From: Chitinophaga parva
GTDB taxonomy: Bacteria; Bacteroidota; Bacteroidia; Chitinophagales; Chitinophagaceae
Length of the DNA: 64,000 nt
NCBI RefSeq assembly: GCF_003071345.1
Contig: NZ_QCYK01000003.1
Coordinates: forward strand, 124,001 to 188,000
Direction of reading: 5' to 3'
This document shows positions 56,322 through 64,000 of this stretch, piece after piece. Both the position numbers and the translations under genes were made by a program. The notes under the pieces are model-generated. The model was not told the DNA's origin, ran no database searches, and saw only the letters and a program-made list of their open reading frames with translations. The first letter of the stretch is position 1. Each line of letters opens with the position of its first letter.

Positions 56322-59300
56322 ATGAAACTTTCATTTGCCAGTTTACTCATTGCCTGCAGCATTGCCGGGCGCTGTGCTGCCTTCCAGCACCTGCAGCTGC
56401 AAAACGGCCCCTGGCACAGTGCGGCCGATACGGCGCCTGTACCCAGGGAAATTGAAGATCCCGAATGCCTGGGTATCCACAAGGAGGCCGCCCACTCCAC
56501 CCTGATGCCTTACGCAGACCTGAAGGAGGCCCTGCGTGCTAACCGTTATACATCTTCCTTTGCCCGCTCCCTGAACGGCAAGTGGAAGTTTAACTACGTG
56601 CCCTGGCCCCAGCAAAGACCGGTGGATTTTTACAAGACCACATACTCTGTAGCGCGTTGGGACGATATCGACGTGCCTTCCTGCTGGCAGGTAAAAGGCT
56701 ACGGGACACCCTATTACAGCAATTACAATTACATCTTCCAGAAAGATTTCCCCAAGGTCATGAGCACCCCCCCGGTGAGCTTCACGGCGTACAAGGAGCG
56801 CAACCCCGTGGGTAGCTACCGCCGCAACTTCGAGGTGCCGGCCGCCTGGAACGGGCGCCGCATCTTCGTTACGTTTGACGGGGTGGACGCCGGTTTTTTC
56901 CTGTGGGTGAATGGCCAGAAAGTAGGGTACAGCGTGAACAGCCGCAACGCCGCTGAATTTGACCTTACCAAATATGTGAAACCAGGCAATAACATGATCG
57001 CCGTGGAAGTGTACCGCTTCACCACCGGCAGCTACCTGGAAGACCAGGACATGTTCCGCCTGAGCGGCATTTTCCGCAACGTAACCCTTTGGAGCGCACC
57101 CCAGGAGCACATCCGCGACTTCTTTGTGACCACCGACCTGGATGCGCAGTATACCAACGCCACGCTGAACGCCACTGGTAAAATAAAGAACTACGGCACT
57201 ACGGCCACGCCTGTACGGAAAGTGAGCGTGGACCTGTATGACGGTGATAAGCTGGTAACTTCCGGAACCGCCACGGTAGCGGCCCTGCAGCCCGGCCAGG
57301 AAACCGCCTGGAAGGTGGATTTCCCCGTGAATAATCCCCGCAAGTGGACTGCCGAAACGCCTTCGCTTTACACCACGGTGATCACCCTGAAAGAAGGGGA
57401 GAAGGCGCTGGAAACAATGTCGTCCCGCACGGGCTTCCGCAAAATTGAGATCAAAGGCCGGGTGTTCATGGTGAACGGGGTAGCGGTGAAGCTCAAAGGG
57501 GTGAACCGCCACGAGAACTGGCCGGAGTCCGGCCACACTGTTACAGAAGCGGAAATGATCCGCGATATCCTGTTGATCAAACAGGCCAACTGTAACCATG
57601 TGCGCACCTCGCATTATTCCAATGATCCGCACTGGTATGAGCTCTGCGATGAATACGGCATTTACCTGCTGGCGGAGGCCAACCTGGAATCGCACGGAGC
57701 GTGGGACGAGTTTAACGAAGAGCCCCGCATCAAAGCGGCCATCATAGACCGTGACGTGGCAAATGTGGAGAATTTCAAGAACCATCCTTCCGTGATCATC
57801 TGGTCACTGGGCAATGAGTGCGGCAGCGGCGGTACCAACTTCCGCGCAGCACTGGCTGCCATGCGCAAGATAGACAGTACCCGCCCTACCCACTACCAGG
57901 GCTTTCCCACGGGCGACGGCAATCCTACGGATATGGACAGCCAGATGTACACCCAACTGCATGACGTGCGCCACTACGCCACAGATCCCAAGCTGAACAA
58001 GCCGTTCTACCTCTGCGAATACGCGCATGCCATGTTCAACTCCATGGGGAGCGTGGATGAGTATAGTGACCTGTTTGATCAATATCCCAGCCTGCTGGGT
58101 GGTTGTATCTGGGAATGGGAAGACCAGGGGATCTGGAACCGCATTGACCCCAATCACCCCATCATTGCGTATGGTGGCGGTTTTGGAGAATGGCCCAATG
58201 ATCATTATTTCATCCACAAAGGCGTGGTATTCTCCGACCGCAGCCCCAAGCCCCACTACCCCGAGCTGAAACATGCTTACCAGTGGATCAAGGTAAGGCC
58301 GGTGGATGTAGCCCAGGGTAAGGTGCGCGTGGTGAACAAGTACCAGTTCATCCCCCTGGATGGTTTTAACGCCCGCTGGAGCCTCATGGAAAATGGCGTG
58401 GTGACGGATAGCGGTAAGATCGCACTGCCCCATATCAAAGCCGGCGATTCTGCAGACATACAACTGCCCAAGCTGGCCACCAGCAAGGCCGGCGCGGAAT
58501 ACATCGTGCGCCTGTCCTTTACCCTGGCCAATGAGGAAATGTGGGCCCACAAAGGTTACGAAGTGGCATCCCAGCAATTGTCTGTAACGGATGGCGATGG
58601 AAACTTCCTGCCGGCCCTGCAGAAGGATAAACTGGCAGTAACAGAAGATGCAGACAATATCCTGGTGACCGGCAGCAACTTTGCCCTCACCTTCAGCAGG
58701 CAGCAAGGCACTTTCACTTCCATGCTAAGCCATGGTGTGGAAATGCTGCAGGATAAAGGCGGCCCTATGCTGCACCTGTGGCGTGCGCCCCACCGCAATG
58801 ATGATATGTGGGCCGATGATGAATGGGAGCGCTATGGCCTTAAAAAGATAGCATGGAGCGTCAGCGATGTGGCAGTGAAACAGGACGGTGATGTAACGGT
58901 AACGGCTACACTCCACGGTAAGGGCCACAATGGTTTTAACGTAACCCATAAGGTGAGCTACGTGATCAGCGGGGATGGCGTGGTGAAAGTGAACAACGAC
59001 CTGGCTTTCAGTGATGTGAACATTGCCCTGGCCAGGGTAGGGGTGAGATTGCTCCTCAAAAATGATCTCAATGAATTCCAATACTACGGCCGTGGTCCGG
59101 AAGAAAACTATGCAGACCGTAAGGCTGGTGAAGAAGTAGGCATCTGGGGCAGCAGTGTAAAAGCGCAGCTCACGCCGTATGAAAAGCCGATGGAATGCGG
59201 TAACCACGAAGATGTGCGCTGGGCCACTGTGCGTGGCAATCACGTGGCACTGAGCGTGGTGAAAGACAAGGACCTGCTGCAGGTATCAGCATTGCCTTAC

Positions 59301-59483
59301 CGCGATGAGGAAATGCAGCAGGTAGCGTACAAAATAGACCTGCCGGAAAGCAAGGCTACCGTGCTTTGCATTGCCTCCCGCACGCTGGGGGTAGGGTCCA
59401 ATTCCTGTGGACCCCGCCCGCTGGACCGCTATGTGCCCCGTTCCGTGGCACAGTCCTTCAGCTACGTGCTGCGGGTGCAATAA
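56322..59483 (+). CDS. Glycoside hydrolase family 2 protein, beta-galactosidase type
   Basis: The protein has 1053 residues, the normal length for LacZ-type GH2 enzymes. A signal peptide (MKLSFASLLIACSIAGRC, possibly ending at CAA) is followed by the jelly-roll, immunoglobulin-like and TIM-barrel domains, and a large C-terminal domain ending PRPLDRYVPRS. The acid/base is Glu in IWSLGNECGSGG (about 499) and the nucleophile is Glu in FYLCEYAHAM (about 566). The enzyme removes a terminal beta-galactoside or related sugar outside the cytoplasm or in the periplasm. Its divergent HTCS neighbour probably controls it. The exact glycan is unknown. Confidence 0.93.
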   Translation: MKLSFASLLIACSIAGRCAAFQHLQLQNGPWHSAADTAPVPREIEDPECLGIHKEAAHSTLMPYADLKEALRANRYTSSFARSLNGKWKFNYVPWPQQRPVDFYKTTYSVARWDDIDVPSCWQVKGYGTPYYSNYNYIFQKDFPKVMSTPPVSFTAYKERNPVGSYRRNFEVPAAWNGRRIFVTFDGVDAGFFLWVNGQKVGYSVNSRNAAEFDLTKYVKPGNNMIAVEVYRFTTGSYLEDQDMFRLSGIFRNVTLWSAPQEHIRDFFVTTDLDAQYTNATLNATGKIKNYGTTATPVRKVSVDLYDGDKLVTSGTATVAALQPGQETAWKVDFPVNNPRKWTAETPSLYTTVITLKEGEKALETMSSRTGFRKIEIKGRVFMVNGVAVKLKGVNRHENWPESGHTVTEAEMIRDILLIKQANCNHVRTSHYSNDPHWYELCDEYGIYLLAEANLESHGAWDEFNEEPRIKAAIIDRDVANVENFKNHPSVIIWSLGNECGSGGTNFRAALAAMRKIDSTRPTHYQGFPTGDGNPTDMDSQMYTQLHDVRHYATDPKLNKPFYLCEYAHAMFNSMGSVDEYSDLFDQYPSLLGGCIWEWEDQGIWNRIDPNHPIIAYGGGFGEWPNDHYFIHKGVVFSDRSPKPHYPELKHAYQWIKVRPVDVAQGKVRVVNKYQFIPLDGFNARWSLMENGVVTDSGKIALPHIKAGDSADIQLPKLATSKAGAEYIVRLSFTLANEEMWAHKGYEVASQQLSVTDGDGNFLPALQKDKLAVTEDADNILVTGSNFALTFSRQQGTFTSMLSHGVEMLQDKGGPMLHLWRAPHRNDDMWADDEWERYGLKKIAWSVSDVAVKQDGDVTVTATLHGKGHNGFNVTHKVSYVISGDGVVKVNNDLAFSDVNIALARVGVRLLLKNDLNEFQYYGRGPEENYADRKAGEEVGIWGSSVKAQLTPYEKPMECGNHEDVRWATVRGNHVALSVVKDKDLLQVSALPYRDEEMQQVAYKIDLPESKATVLCIASRTLGVGSNSCGPRPLDRYVPRSVAQSFSYVLRVQ

Positions 59484-59519
59484 ACACGCGTATTAGCATC
59501 AATTCATAACGAAGGGAAC

Positions 59520-59553
59520 ATCCCGGTTGCCGTCTGCGACCGGGATTTTTTTT
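59520..59553 (+). terminator. Terminator of the GH2 gene
   Basis: The ATCCCGGT/ACCGGGAT stem, 8 bp, is followed by eight T, 36 bases after the stop. Confidence 0.9.
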
Positions 59554-59562
59554 GTGCCGATG

Positions 59563-59919
59563 CTAGTGCAGGTGCCGCATGCGGTGCTGTAAATTCCGTG
59601 CGCCCCACTCATACACCGGCATCAATACCTCCATTAAAGACGCGCCTTTTTCCGTAAGGCTGTACTCCACCCGGGGCGGCACTTCGGCAAATATTTCCCG
59701 TGACAACAGTCCATCGCTTTCCAGCTCGCGCAGCTGGTTAGCCAGCATTTTACGGCTGATGCCGGGCAGCTGTTTTTCCAGCGTACTGAAACGGTTCACG
59801 CCCTGCGATACCAGGTATACCACCAGTGGCTTCCATTTGCCACCTATCACGTCCAGCGTGAGCGCCATGGGGCAGAGGGCCGGCGCATAGATCAGTACTT
59901 CATTTTTTTCTTGCTGCAT
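59563..59919 (-). CDS. HxlR family transcriptional regulator
   Basis: The protein has 118 residues. The winged helix is GGKWKPLVVYLVSQGVNRFSTLEKQLPGISRKMLANQLRELESDGLLSRE in pieces, with the following PRVEYSLTEKG wing. The LCPMALTLDVIGGKW start has the conserved cysteine of redox-sensing HxlR types. It is divergent from the membrane-protein gene at 60032, which it likely regulates. An inverted TAGGT/ACCTA dyad lies between. Confidence 0.9.
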   Translation of the reverse strand: MQQEKNEVLIYAPALCPMALTLDVIGGKWKPLVVYLVSQGVNRFSTLEKQLPGISRKMLANQLRELESDGLLSREIFAEVPPRVEYSLTEKGASLMEVLMPVYEWGARNLQHRMRHLH

Positions 59920-59957
59920 AATCCATTGATAACGCTATAAGTAACAAAAAAAGGGGG

Positions 59958-59979
59958 TAGGTGTGCTTTTGGTTACCTA
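59958..59979. promoter_or_regulatory. Candidate HxlR operator
   Basis: TAGGT and ACCTA, inverted and 12 bases apart, lie in the divergent gap between the HxlR gene and its neighbour. A single site of this kind often binds HxlR dimers. Confidence 0.35.
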
Positions 59980-60031
59980 TGTTAATACCGCCATAGATCG
60001 CACACATTTGCAGTATAAAAATACCCAAATT

Positions 60032-60553
60032 ATGAAGTCCTTACAAAGAACAACTTTATTTACCAGCCTGCTGCTGCTGCTTACCATGCTCCATCATGCT
60101 TACGGTGCTTTTGTTTATAACACGCCCTGGCGGCTGCACGTGGTGTTTATTGCCACGCCGGTACTGCTACTCGTGTTATTGTTACAGCAGTATTACCTGC
60201 ACACTACCCGCTACCACAAAATGTGGCTGGCCCTGTATGCCTTGGTGGTACTGGCTTTCCCGCTGACAGGCATCGGCCTGTTTGAAGGTGTGTACAACCA
60301 TCTTTGCAAAAATATTGTATGGCCGCTCTCCGGCCCCGGCGCATTTTACAACCGGCTGTTTCCCGCGCCTATGTATGAAAGGCCGGACAACCTGGTTTTT
60401 GAACTTACAGGCTTGCTGCAGGCATTCCTGTTTTTCCCGCTGCTGGTGTATTACGGGCGTTTCATGAAGGAGCACTGGCCGGAAGGTATGCGGCATATGC
60501 GCGGTGCACCGCATAAGCACGATGCAGAATTGGGCAACAAATTCCTATTTTAG
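60032..60553 (+). CDS. Small membrane protein of unknown function (173 aa)
   Basis: It starts MKSLQRTTLFTSLLLLLTML and has about four transmembrane helices (the second is VVFIATPVLLLVLLLQQYYL, the third MWLALYALVVLAFPLTGIGLF, the last LVFELTGLLQAFLFFPLLVYYG). A middle extramembrane part runs from LFEGVYNHLCKN to YERPDN. The family was not recognised. ATG at 60032 is used since the longer frame lacks a matching N-terminus. The divergent HxlR gene is the probable regulator, and the HD gene starts 19 bases after the stop. Confidence 0.7.
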   Translation: MKSLQRTTLFTSLLLLLTMLHHAYGAFVYNTPWRLHVVFIATPVLLLVLLLQQYYLHTTRYHKMWLALYALVVLAFPLTGIGLFEGVYNHLCKNIVWPLSGPGAFYNRLFPAPMYERPDNLVFELTGLLQAFLFFPLLVYYGRFMKEHWPEGMRHMRGAPHKHDAELGNKFLF

Positions 60554-60572
60554 CAGGCAGTAAACTACGCCT

Positions 60573-61169
60573 ATGCTACAGGAAACTTTTTACGCCCTGG
60601 CGGATGAATACCACTTGCCCGCAAAATCTTTGTGGGACAAACTTACGGCGCGTTACAACGAGCCCGGCCGCTACTATCATACCTTGCACCACCTGGAAAA
60701 CATGTTGGCGGAATTACAGCCGGTAAGTGCCCTGCTGGAAAATGAACATGCCGTACTGTTTGCATTGTACTACCACGATGTGATCTATGATGCACAGAAA
60801 AAGGACAATGAAGCACGTAGCGCCGCCCTTGCCGCAAAAAACCTGCACACGCTGCCGCCTGCGCTGGTGGCGCGCTGTGAGCAACACATCCTGGCAACCA
60901 GGCAACATACATGGCAGGCAGATATGGATACCAATTACTTTACGGACGCAGACCTGTGCATCTTAGGCCAGCCCTGGGAAGTTTATGCCACGTACGCGGC
61001 CAATGTAAGAAAGGAATATCACATGTACCCGGACCTGCTGTATAAGCCGGGGCGTAAAAAAGTGTTGCAGCATTTCCTGCAAATGGAACGCATTTTCAAA
61101 ACGGCTTATTTCCACGAAAAATATGAAACCACTGCAAAGGCAAACCTGCAGCGGGAACTGGCAGGGTAG
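60573..61169 (+). CDS. HD superfamily phosphohydrolase
   Basis: The protein has 198 residues. The metal-binding pattern is RYYHTLHHLENML (His), FALYYHDVIYD (His-Asp), EQHILATRQHT (His) and DADLCILGQ (Asp), that of the small predicted metal-dependent HD phosphohydrolases (COG4339). They probably act on nucleotides or phosphates in the cytoplasm. The gene lies 19 bases after the membrane-protein gene and converges on the next one. Confidence 0.85.
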   Translation: MLQETFYALADEYHLPAKSLWDKLTARYNEPGRYYHTLHHLENMLAELQPVSALLENEHAVLFALYYHDVIYDAQKKDNEARSAALAAKNLHTLPPALVARCEQHILATRQHTWQADMDTNYFTDADLCILGQPWEVYATYAANVRKEYHMYPDLLYKPGRKKVLQHFLQMERIFKTAYFHEKYETTAKANLQRELAG

Positions 61170-61175
61170 CAACCG

Positions 61176-61523
61176 CTATTGCTCCATGGCCTCCTTTTCC
61201 GCTTCAGCCTGGGGCTGTACCATCCACCGGGTAAGCTTGTACTTAGGCAGGAGGGAGGCCACCAGTTTTTGCAGCCATTTTGATACCAGCTCAAATACGA
61301 TGAAACCCACCAGGATAGACACGCTCCATTCCAGCGTGGTATAGGTATGTTTGGTAACAATGGTCTTGTGCGCCGTGAGGCCCCAGAGATTGCGGATGCT
61401 GCGGGTGGTGAAATAATTGGCCACCAGTCTTGAGGAAAGTGAGCCCACAATAAATCCCAGGAAATTGCCGATGTAATTATTCAATAGGTATGCTGCGAAG
61501 CGACGGGTAATGCCACCTTTCAT
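61176..61523 (-). CDS. Small membrane protein of unknown function (115 aa)
   Basis: It starts MKGGITRRFAAYLLNNYIGNFLGFIVGSL, with one helix near 10-30, and a second at about 62-90 (YTTLEWSVSILVGFIVFELVSKWL). It has a basic end with Glu/Lys-rich tail (AEAEKEAMEQ). No family was recognised. It converges with the HD gene, with 6 bases between the stops. Confidence 0.6.
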   Translation of the reverse strand: MKGGITRRFAAYLLNNYIGNFLGFIVGSLSSRLVANYFTTRSIRNLWGLTAHKTIVTKHTYTTLEWSVSILVGFIVFELVSKWLQKLVASLLPKYKLTRWMVQPQAEAEKEAMEQ

Positions 61524-61613
61524 ACAGGCTGATTTTGGGTGACTAAGCTAAGACCAATTCCCCGGAAATACCAGTGTTCTTCAAAATTTCATATAGCCCG
61601 GTTTATAGATCCC

Positions 61614-61661
61614 GCCGCTAAAAGCGGCAAACGCCATCCGCCCCGCCGGGTGAGGCCCGGC
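61614..61661. other. Two GC-rich hairpins in the intergenic region
   Basis: GCCGC/GCGGC (61614-61628) and GCCGGG/CCCGGC (61645-61661) form small stems in the gap between the divergent genes at 61176 and 61764. No coding frame is credible here. Confidence 0.4.
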
Positions 61662-61763
61662 GAGGCGACCACCCCGCATAACAGGCGCTCCAACCCGCGC
61701 AAACGATTGCCTAACATGATGAACGTACTTCCGCATGCCGCCGCCGGGACGTACTTTTAGCAA

Positions 61764-63041
61764 ATGAAAAAACGCAATCCCCTGTTCCTCCTCGGTAGCC
61801 TGCTGCTGGCCCTTACCGCAACCGCACAAACGGAGGTGCCACCCGGTGGCAACTCCTTTGTAACCACCCTGCCCCAGGGCAGCCACGCCCGTGTTACCAA
61901 CCACGGATGGTCCGGCTGGGACAATGCCGGTGTAGTTTATTCCACCTTCCTGAAGCCCGCCACCGCCGGCACGCTCAGTGTGAGTATGGCGGTGGTGGCA
62001 GCTGACAACAACAGCGTGATCAGCGCCTCCATTAACGGTAAAGCCTATACGGTAAAACTGGACAAAGGCAGCTACACCTATAACCTGGGTAGCTGGGAAG
62101 TAGATACCAACTACGTGGAGCTGAAAGTGAAGGGCATAAAGAAAACGGCCCCTCTCTTTGCGGAGGTTACCGGTATCACCGTAAGCGGCAGTGCAGTAGA
62201 TGCCCGCCTCACTTATGTAAAGAACAATGAAGGCAACTTCTTTCACTGGGGCCGGCGTGGCCCTTCCGTGCACCTTGGTTATGATACCAAGGCAGTGGAT
62301 GATAACATAGAATGGTTTTATAACGAGATCACGGTGCCAGAGGGGAATGATCCCGAAGGATCTTATTTCATGGCAGCCGGTTTTGGAGAAGGCTATTTTG
62401 GTATGCAGGTGAACGGGCCGGAGGAAAGACACATCCTCTTTTCCGTATGGAGCCCCTACAACACCGACGATCCCAAAAGCATACCGGCAGACCAGCAGAT
62501 CAAAATGCTGAAGAAAGGCGCTGGCGTGCATACCGGCGAGTTTGGCAATGAAGGTTCCGGTGGCCAGAGCTACATGAACTATCCCTGGAAGGCCGGCCGT
62601 ACCTATAAATTCCTGCTGCACGGCCACCCGCTGGACAGCATCCATACGGAATATACCGCTTACTTTTTTGCACCGGAAAAGGGCCAGTGGACGTTGATCG
62701 CGAGTTTCAGCCGGCCGCGTACCCACACGTGGTTAACCCACCTGCATTCCTTCCTGGAGAATTTCAATCCTGACAATGGTTATATTACACGCAAAGCCTG
62801 GTATCATAACCAATGGGTAAGAACGGCGTCCGGCAAGTGGGAGCCCATTACCCGCGCGCGTTTTACGGGCGATAATACCGCCCGCATTGGGTACCGCCTG
62901 GATTATGATGGCGGTAGCGGTGAGCAGGGCTTTTACCTGCGCAACTGTGGCTTCTTCAACCATCCGCCGGCCCTGAATGGCCTGTATACCGTGCCTGCGC
63001 CCACTACTGCACCTGTTATTGAACTTGAAAAATTACCGTAG
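61764..63041 (+). CDS. DUF5077/DUF3472 domain secreted protein
   Basis: The protein has 425 residues with a signal peptide (MKKRNPLFLLGSLLLALTATAQ). The N-terminal domain (VTNHGWSGWDNAGVVYSTFLKPATAGTLSVSM in pieces) fits DUF5077, and the larger C-terminal domain with FHWGRRGPSVHLGYD, YFMAAGFGEGYFGMQVN, YPWKAGRTYKFLLHGHP and WLTHLHSFLENF fits DUF3472. Both occur in carbohydrate-related secreted proteins of Bacteroidota, but their reactions are unknown. It ends 7 bases before the next gene, so the two form an operon. The neighbouring GH2 and HTCS genes suggest glycan metabolism. Confidence 0.8.
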   Translation: MKKRNPLFLLGSLLLALTATAQTEVPPGGNSFVTTLPQGSHARVTNHGWSGWDNAGVVYSTFLKPATAGTLSVSMAVVAADNNSVISASINGKAYTVKLDKGSYTYNLGSWEVDTNYVELKVKGIKKTAPLFAEVTGITVSGSAVDARLTYVKNNEGNFFHWGRRGPSVHLGYDTKAVDDNIEWFYNEITVPEGNDPEGSYFMAAGFGEGYFGMQVNGPEERHILFSVWSPYNTDDPKSIPADQQIKMLKKGAGVHTGEFGNEGSGGQSYMNYPWKAGRTYKFLLHGHPLDSIHTEYTAYFFAPEKGQWTLIASFSRPRTHTWLTHLHSFLENFNPDNGYITRKAWYHNQWVRTASGKWEPITRARFTGDNTARIGYRLDYDGGSGEQGFYLRNCGFFNHPPALNGLYTVPAPTTAPVIELEKLP

Positions 63042-63048
63042 CGATCCT

Positions 63049-64000
63049 ATGTTATTGAAACAAACTTTTACCGGCATCCTGCTGGCGGCAGGCTTTGCAG
63101 CCACCGCGCAGGTATTGCCCTACACAGACGGCCACCATGCATGGGATCCCGATTCCCTGGGCAATCATCGTGCGGTACTGGCCGTGCCTGCGCCATCAAA
63201 AGTGGCTTATGTGCGCATAGACTGGCGCCGCCGGGATGAGCACCCGGAAAATAAGAGGGTGATCGTTACAGATGCGCAGGACCACCGCATCCTCAATGTG
63301 AAGCTGCTGCACATCAGCCGTGAATATGCAACCTTGCTTTTCGATGCCTCCACCGGCAAGGGCACTTACTACGTGTATTATATGCCGTATAAAAATGAAG
63401 GCAGGAGCAACTATCCCCGCGGTGTATACCTCAAACCGGATACCACCGCCAGTGCTACATGGCTGGCCAGCGCAGGTGCTGCAAAGCCGCAGCCCGTGCA
63501 GGTGAAAGAACTGCAGGCGGTAGATGCCTTCAACAGTTTTTATCCCATGGAGGTGATCGCCACGGCCGCGGAAACAAGGGCCCTGCTGGCAAAGCATAAG
63601 GACGCCGCCTACCTGGTGTTCCCCGAAGATAAAATGCACGCCATCCGCATGCCGCACGACCTGCCTTACCGCTGGATCAAAAGCGGCGTACAGCAAAGCT
63701 TTGCGGCCGGTACAGACCGAGGTTGCTATTTCGCATTCCAGCTGGGGGTGTACGCACTGCAACCACTGGAAAATGTGCAGGTGCATTTTTCCAGCCTTCA
63801 GGCAGCAAATGGTGCCACCATCGCCGCCGGGGAATTGTCCTGCATTAATACCAATGGCCGCGCTTACGATGGCAGCCCGCTCACGCAGGCCGTGAATGTA
63901 CCCGCACAATCCATCCAGCCCCTGTGGTGTGGCCTGGAAGTGCCGGCTGGTGCGGCTCCTGGCGTATATAACGGTACTGCCACCGTGCAGGCAGCCGGAC
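63049..64000 (+). CDS. GH123-like/DUF4091-type secreted protein, truncated at window end
   Basis: The open frame runs from ATG at 63049 to the last base, 317 codons, with no stop. A signal peptide (MLLKQTFTGILLAAGFAATAQ) is followed by a beta-rich region with DGHHAWDPDSLGNHRAVL, YYVYYMPYKNEGRSNYP, a long KELQAVDAFNSFYPMEV, and the later VPAGAAPGVYNG. This resembles the N-terminal part of the GH123-type glycoside-hydrolase-domain proteins (DUF6067/DUF4091). The catalytic part would lie beyond the window, so the assignment is tentative. It follows the DUF3472 gene by 7 bases. Confidence 0.7.
   Translation, partial: MLLKQTFTGILLAAGFAATAQVLPYTDGHHAWDPDSLGNHRAVLAVPAPSKVAYVRIDWRRRDEHPENKRVIVTDAQDHRILNVKLLHISREYATLLFDASTGKGTYYVYYMPYKNEGRSNYPRGVYLKPDTTASATWLASAGAAKPQPVQVKELQAVDAFNSFYPMEVIATAAETRALLAKHKDAAYLVFPEDKMHAIRMPHDLPYRWIKSGVQQSFAAGTDRGCYFAFQLGVYALQPLENVQVHFSSLQAANGATIAAGELSCINTNGRAYDGSPLTQAVNVPAQSIQPLWCGLEVPAGAAPGVYNGTATVQAAG

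Noticed and set aside
1..64000. CRISPR arrays or insertion sequences
   Set aside because: No regularly spaced repeats of 25-40 bases and no transposase motifs were found. The repeated elements are the 7-bp arrays only.

Overview
The window looks like chromosomal DNA of a Bacteroidota bacterium, most probably a Chitinophaga-like member of the Chitinophagaceae. The signs are: repeated promoters of the Bacteroidota type (TTTG, then 19-22 bases, then TAnnTTTG); few Shine-Dalgarno-like sites and several TTG starts; a one-protein hybrid two-component system (HTCS) beside glycoside hydrolases; an HU-CCDC81/SPOR protein; the bacilliredoxin YtxJ; malate:quinone oxidoreductase; and Mpl. Coding density is high and most intergenic gaps hold clear hairpin terminators. 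No insertion sequence, integrase, CRISPR array or rRNA was seen.

Layout. 1-7 kb: the end of an RmlD-like reductase, then a reverse operon of a secreted 1022-residue TPR protein, an outer-membrane beta-barrel and an HU/SPOR membrane protein. 7-24 kb: mostly housekeeping genes (DoxX, thioesterase, CinA, 2-oxoacid dehydrogenase E2, RRM protein, two tandem small secreted paralogues, DUF4230, cupin, AraC, S9 peptidase, DMT exporter, polyprenol-phosphate mannosyltransferase, DEDDh exonuclease, Mpl, small lipoprotein plus YtxJ). 24-34 kb: UbiX, AroQ, BioB, an M42 peptidase, a UbiA-like protein, an acyl-CoA carboxylase beta subunit, lipoproteins and a stand-alone LuxE-like protein. 34-37.4 kb: a metallophore-type RiPP locus of the bufferin/Hvf kind, with a Cys-rich exported precursor carrying DGKCG/EGKCG motifs, an MNIO (DUF692) enzyme, its DUF2063 partner and a DoxX protein. 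A small Cys-containing protein and an ECF sigma factor lie immediately upstream. 37.6-42.6 kb: Mqo, tRNA-Leu(CAG), then an AT-rich stretch with an orphan TPR histidine kinase and a MaoC-like protein. 42.8-50.7 kb: an unknown protein, a methyltransferase, an Lnt-like protein, and small regulators with two tandem NmrA-like proteins. 51 kb: a stand-alone 139-nt tRNA-like RNA with a 70-nt variable arm, followed by a TRIC-type channel. 51.9-64 kb: a glycan-degradation neighbourhood of HTCS sensor, GH2 beta-galactosidase-like enzyme, DUF5077/DUF3472 protein and a truncated GH123-like protein. An HxlR regulator, an HD hydrolase and two small membrane proteins are interleaved.

The most unusual things are three. 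First, the tRNA-like RNA has its own promoter and terminator. Second, the multi-EGKCG bufferin-type locus is probably controlled by an ECF sigma factor. Third, families of 7-bp repeats (CGTACAA, CTAAGAC and TTAACGA types) form paired, oppositely oriented arrays in intergenic gaps, often around a terminator.

All functions are read from motifs and family knowledge only; no database search was run. Motif residue numbers are approximate unless a start codon was checked.
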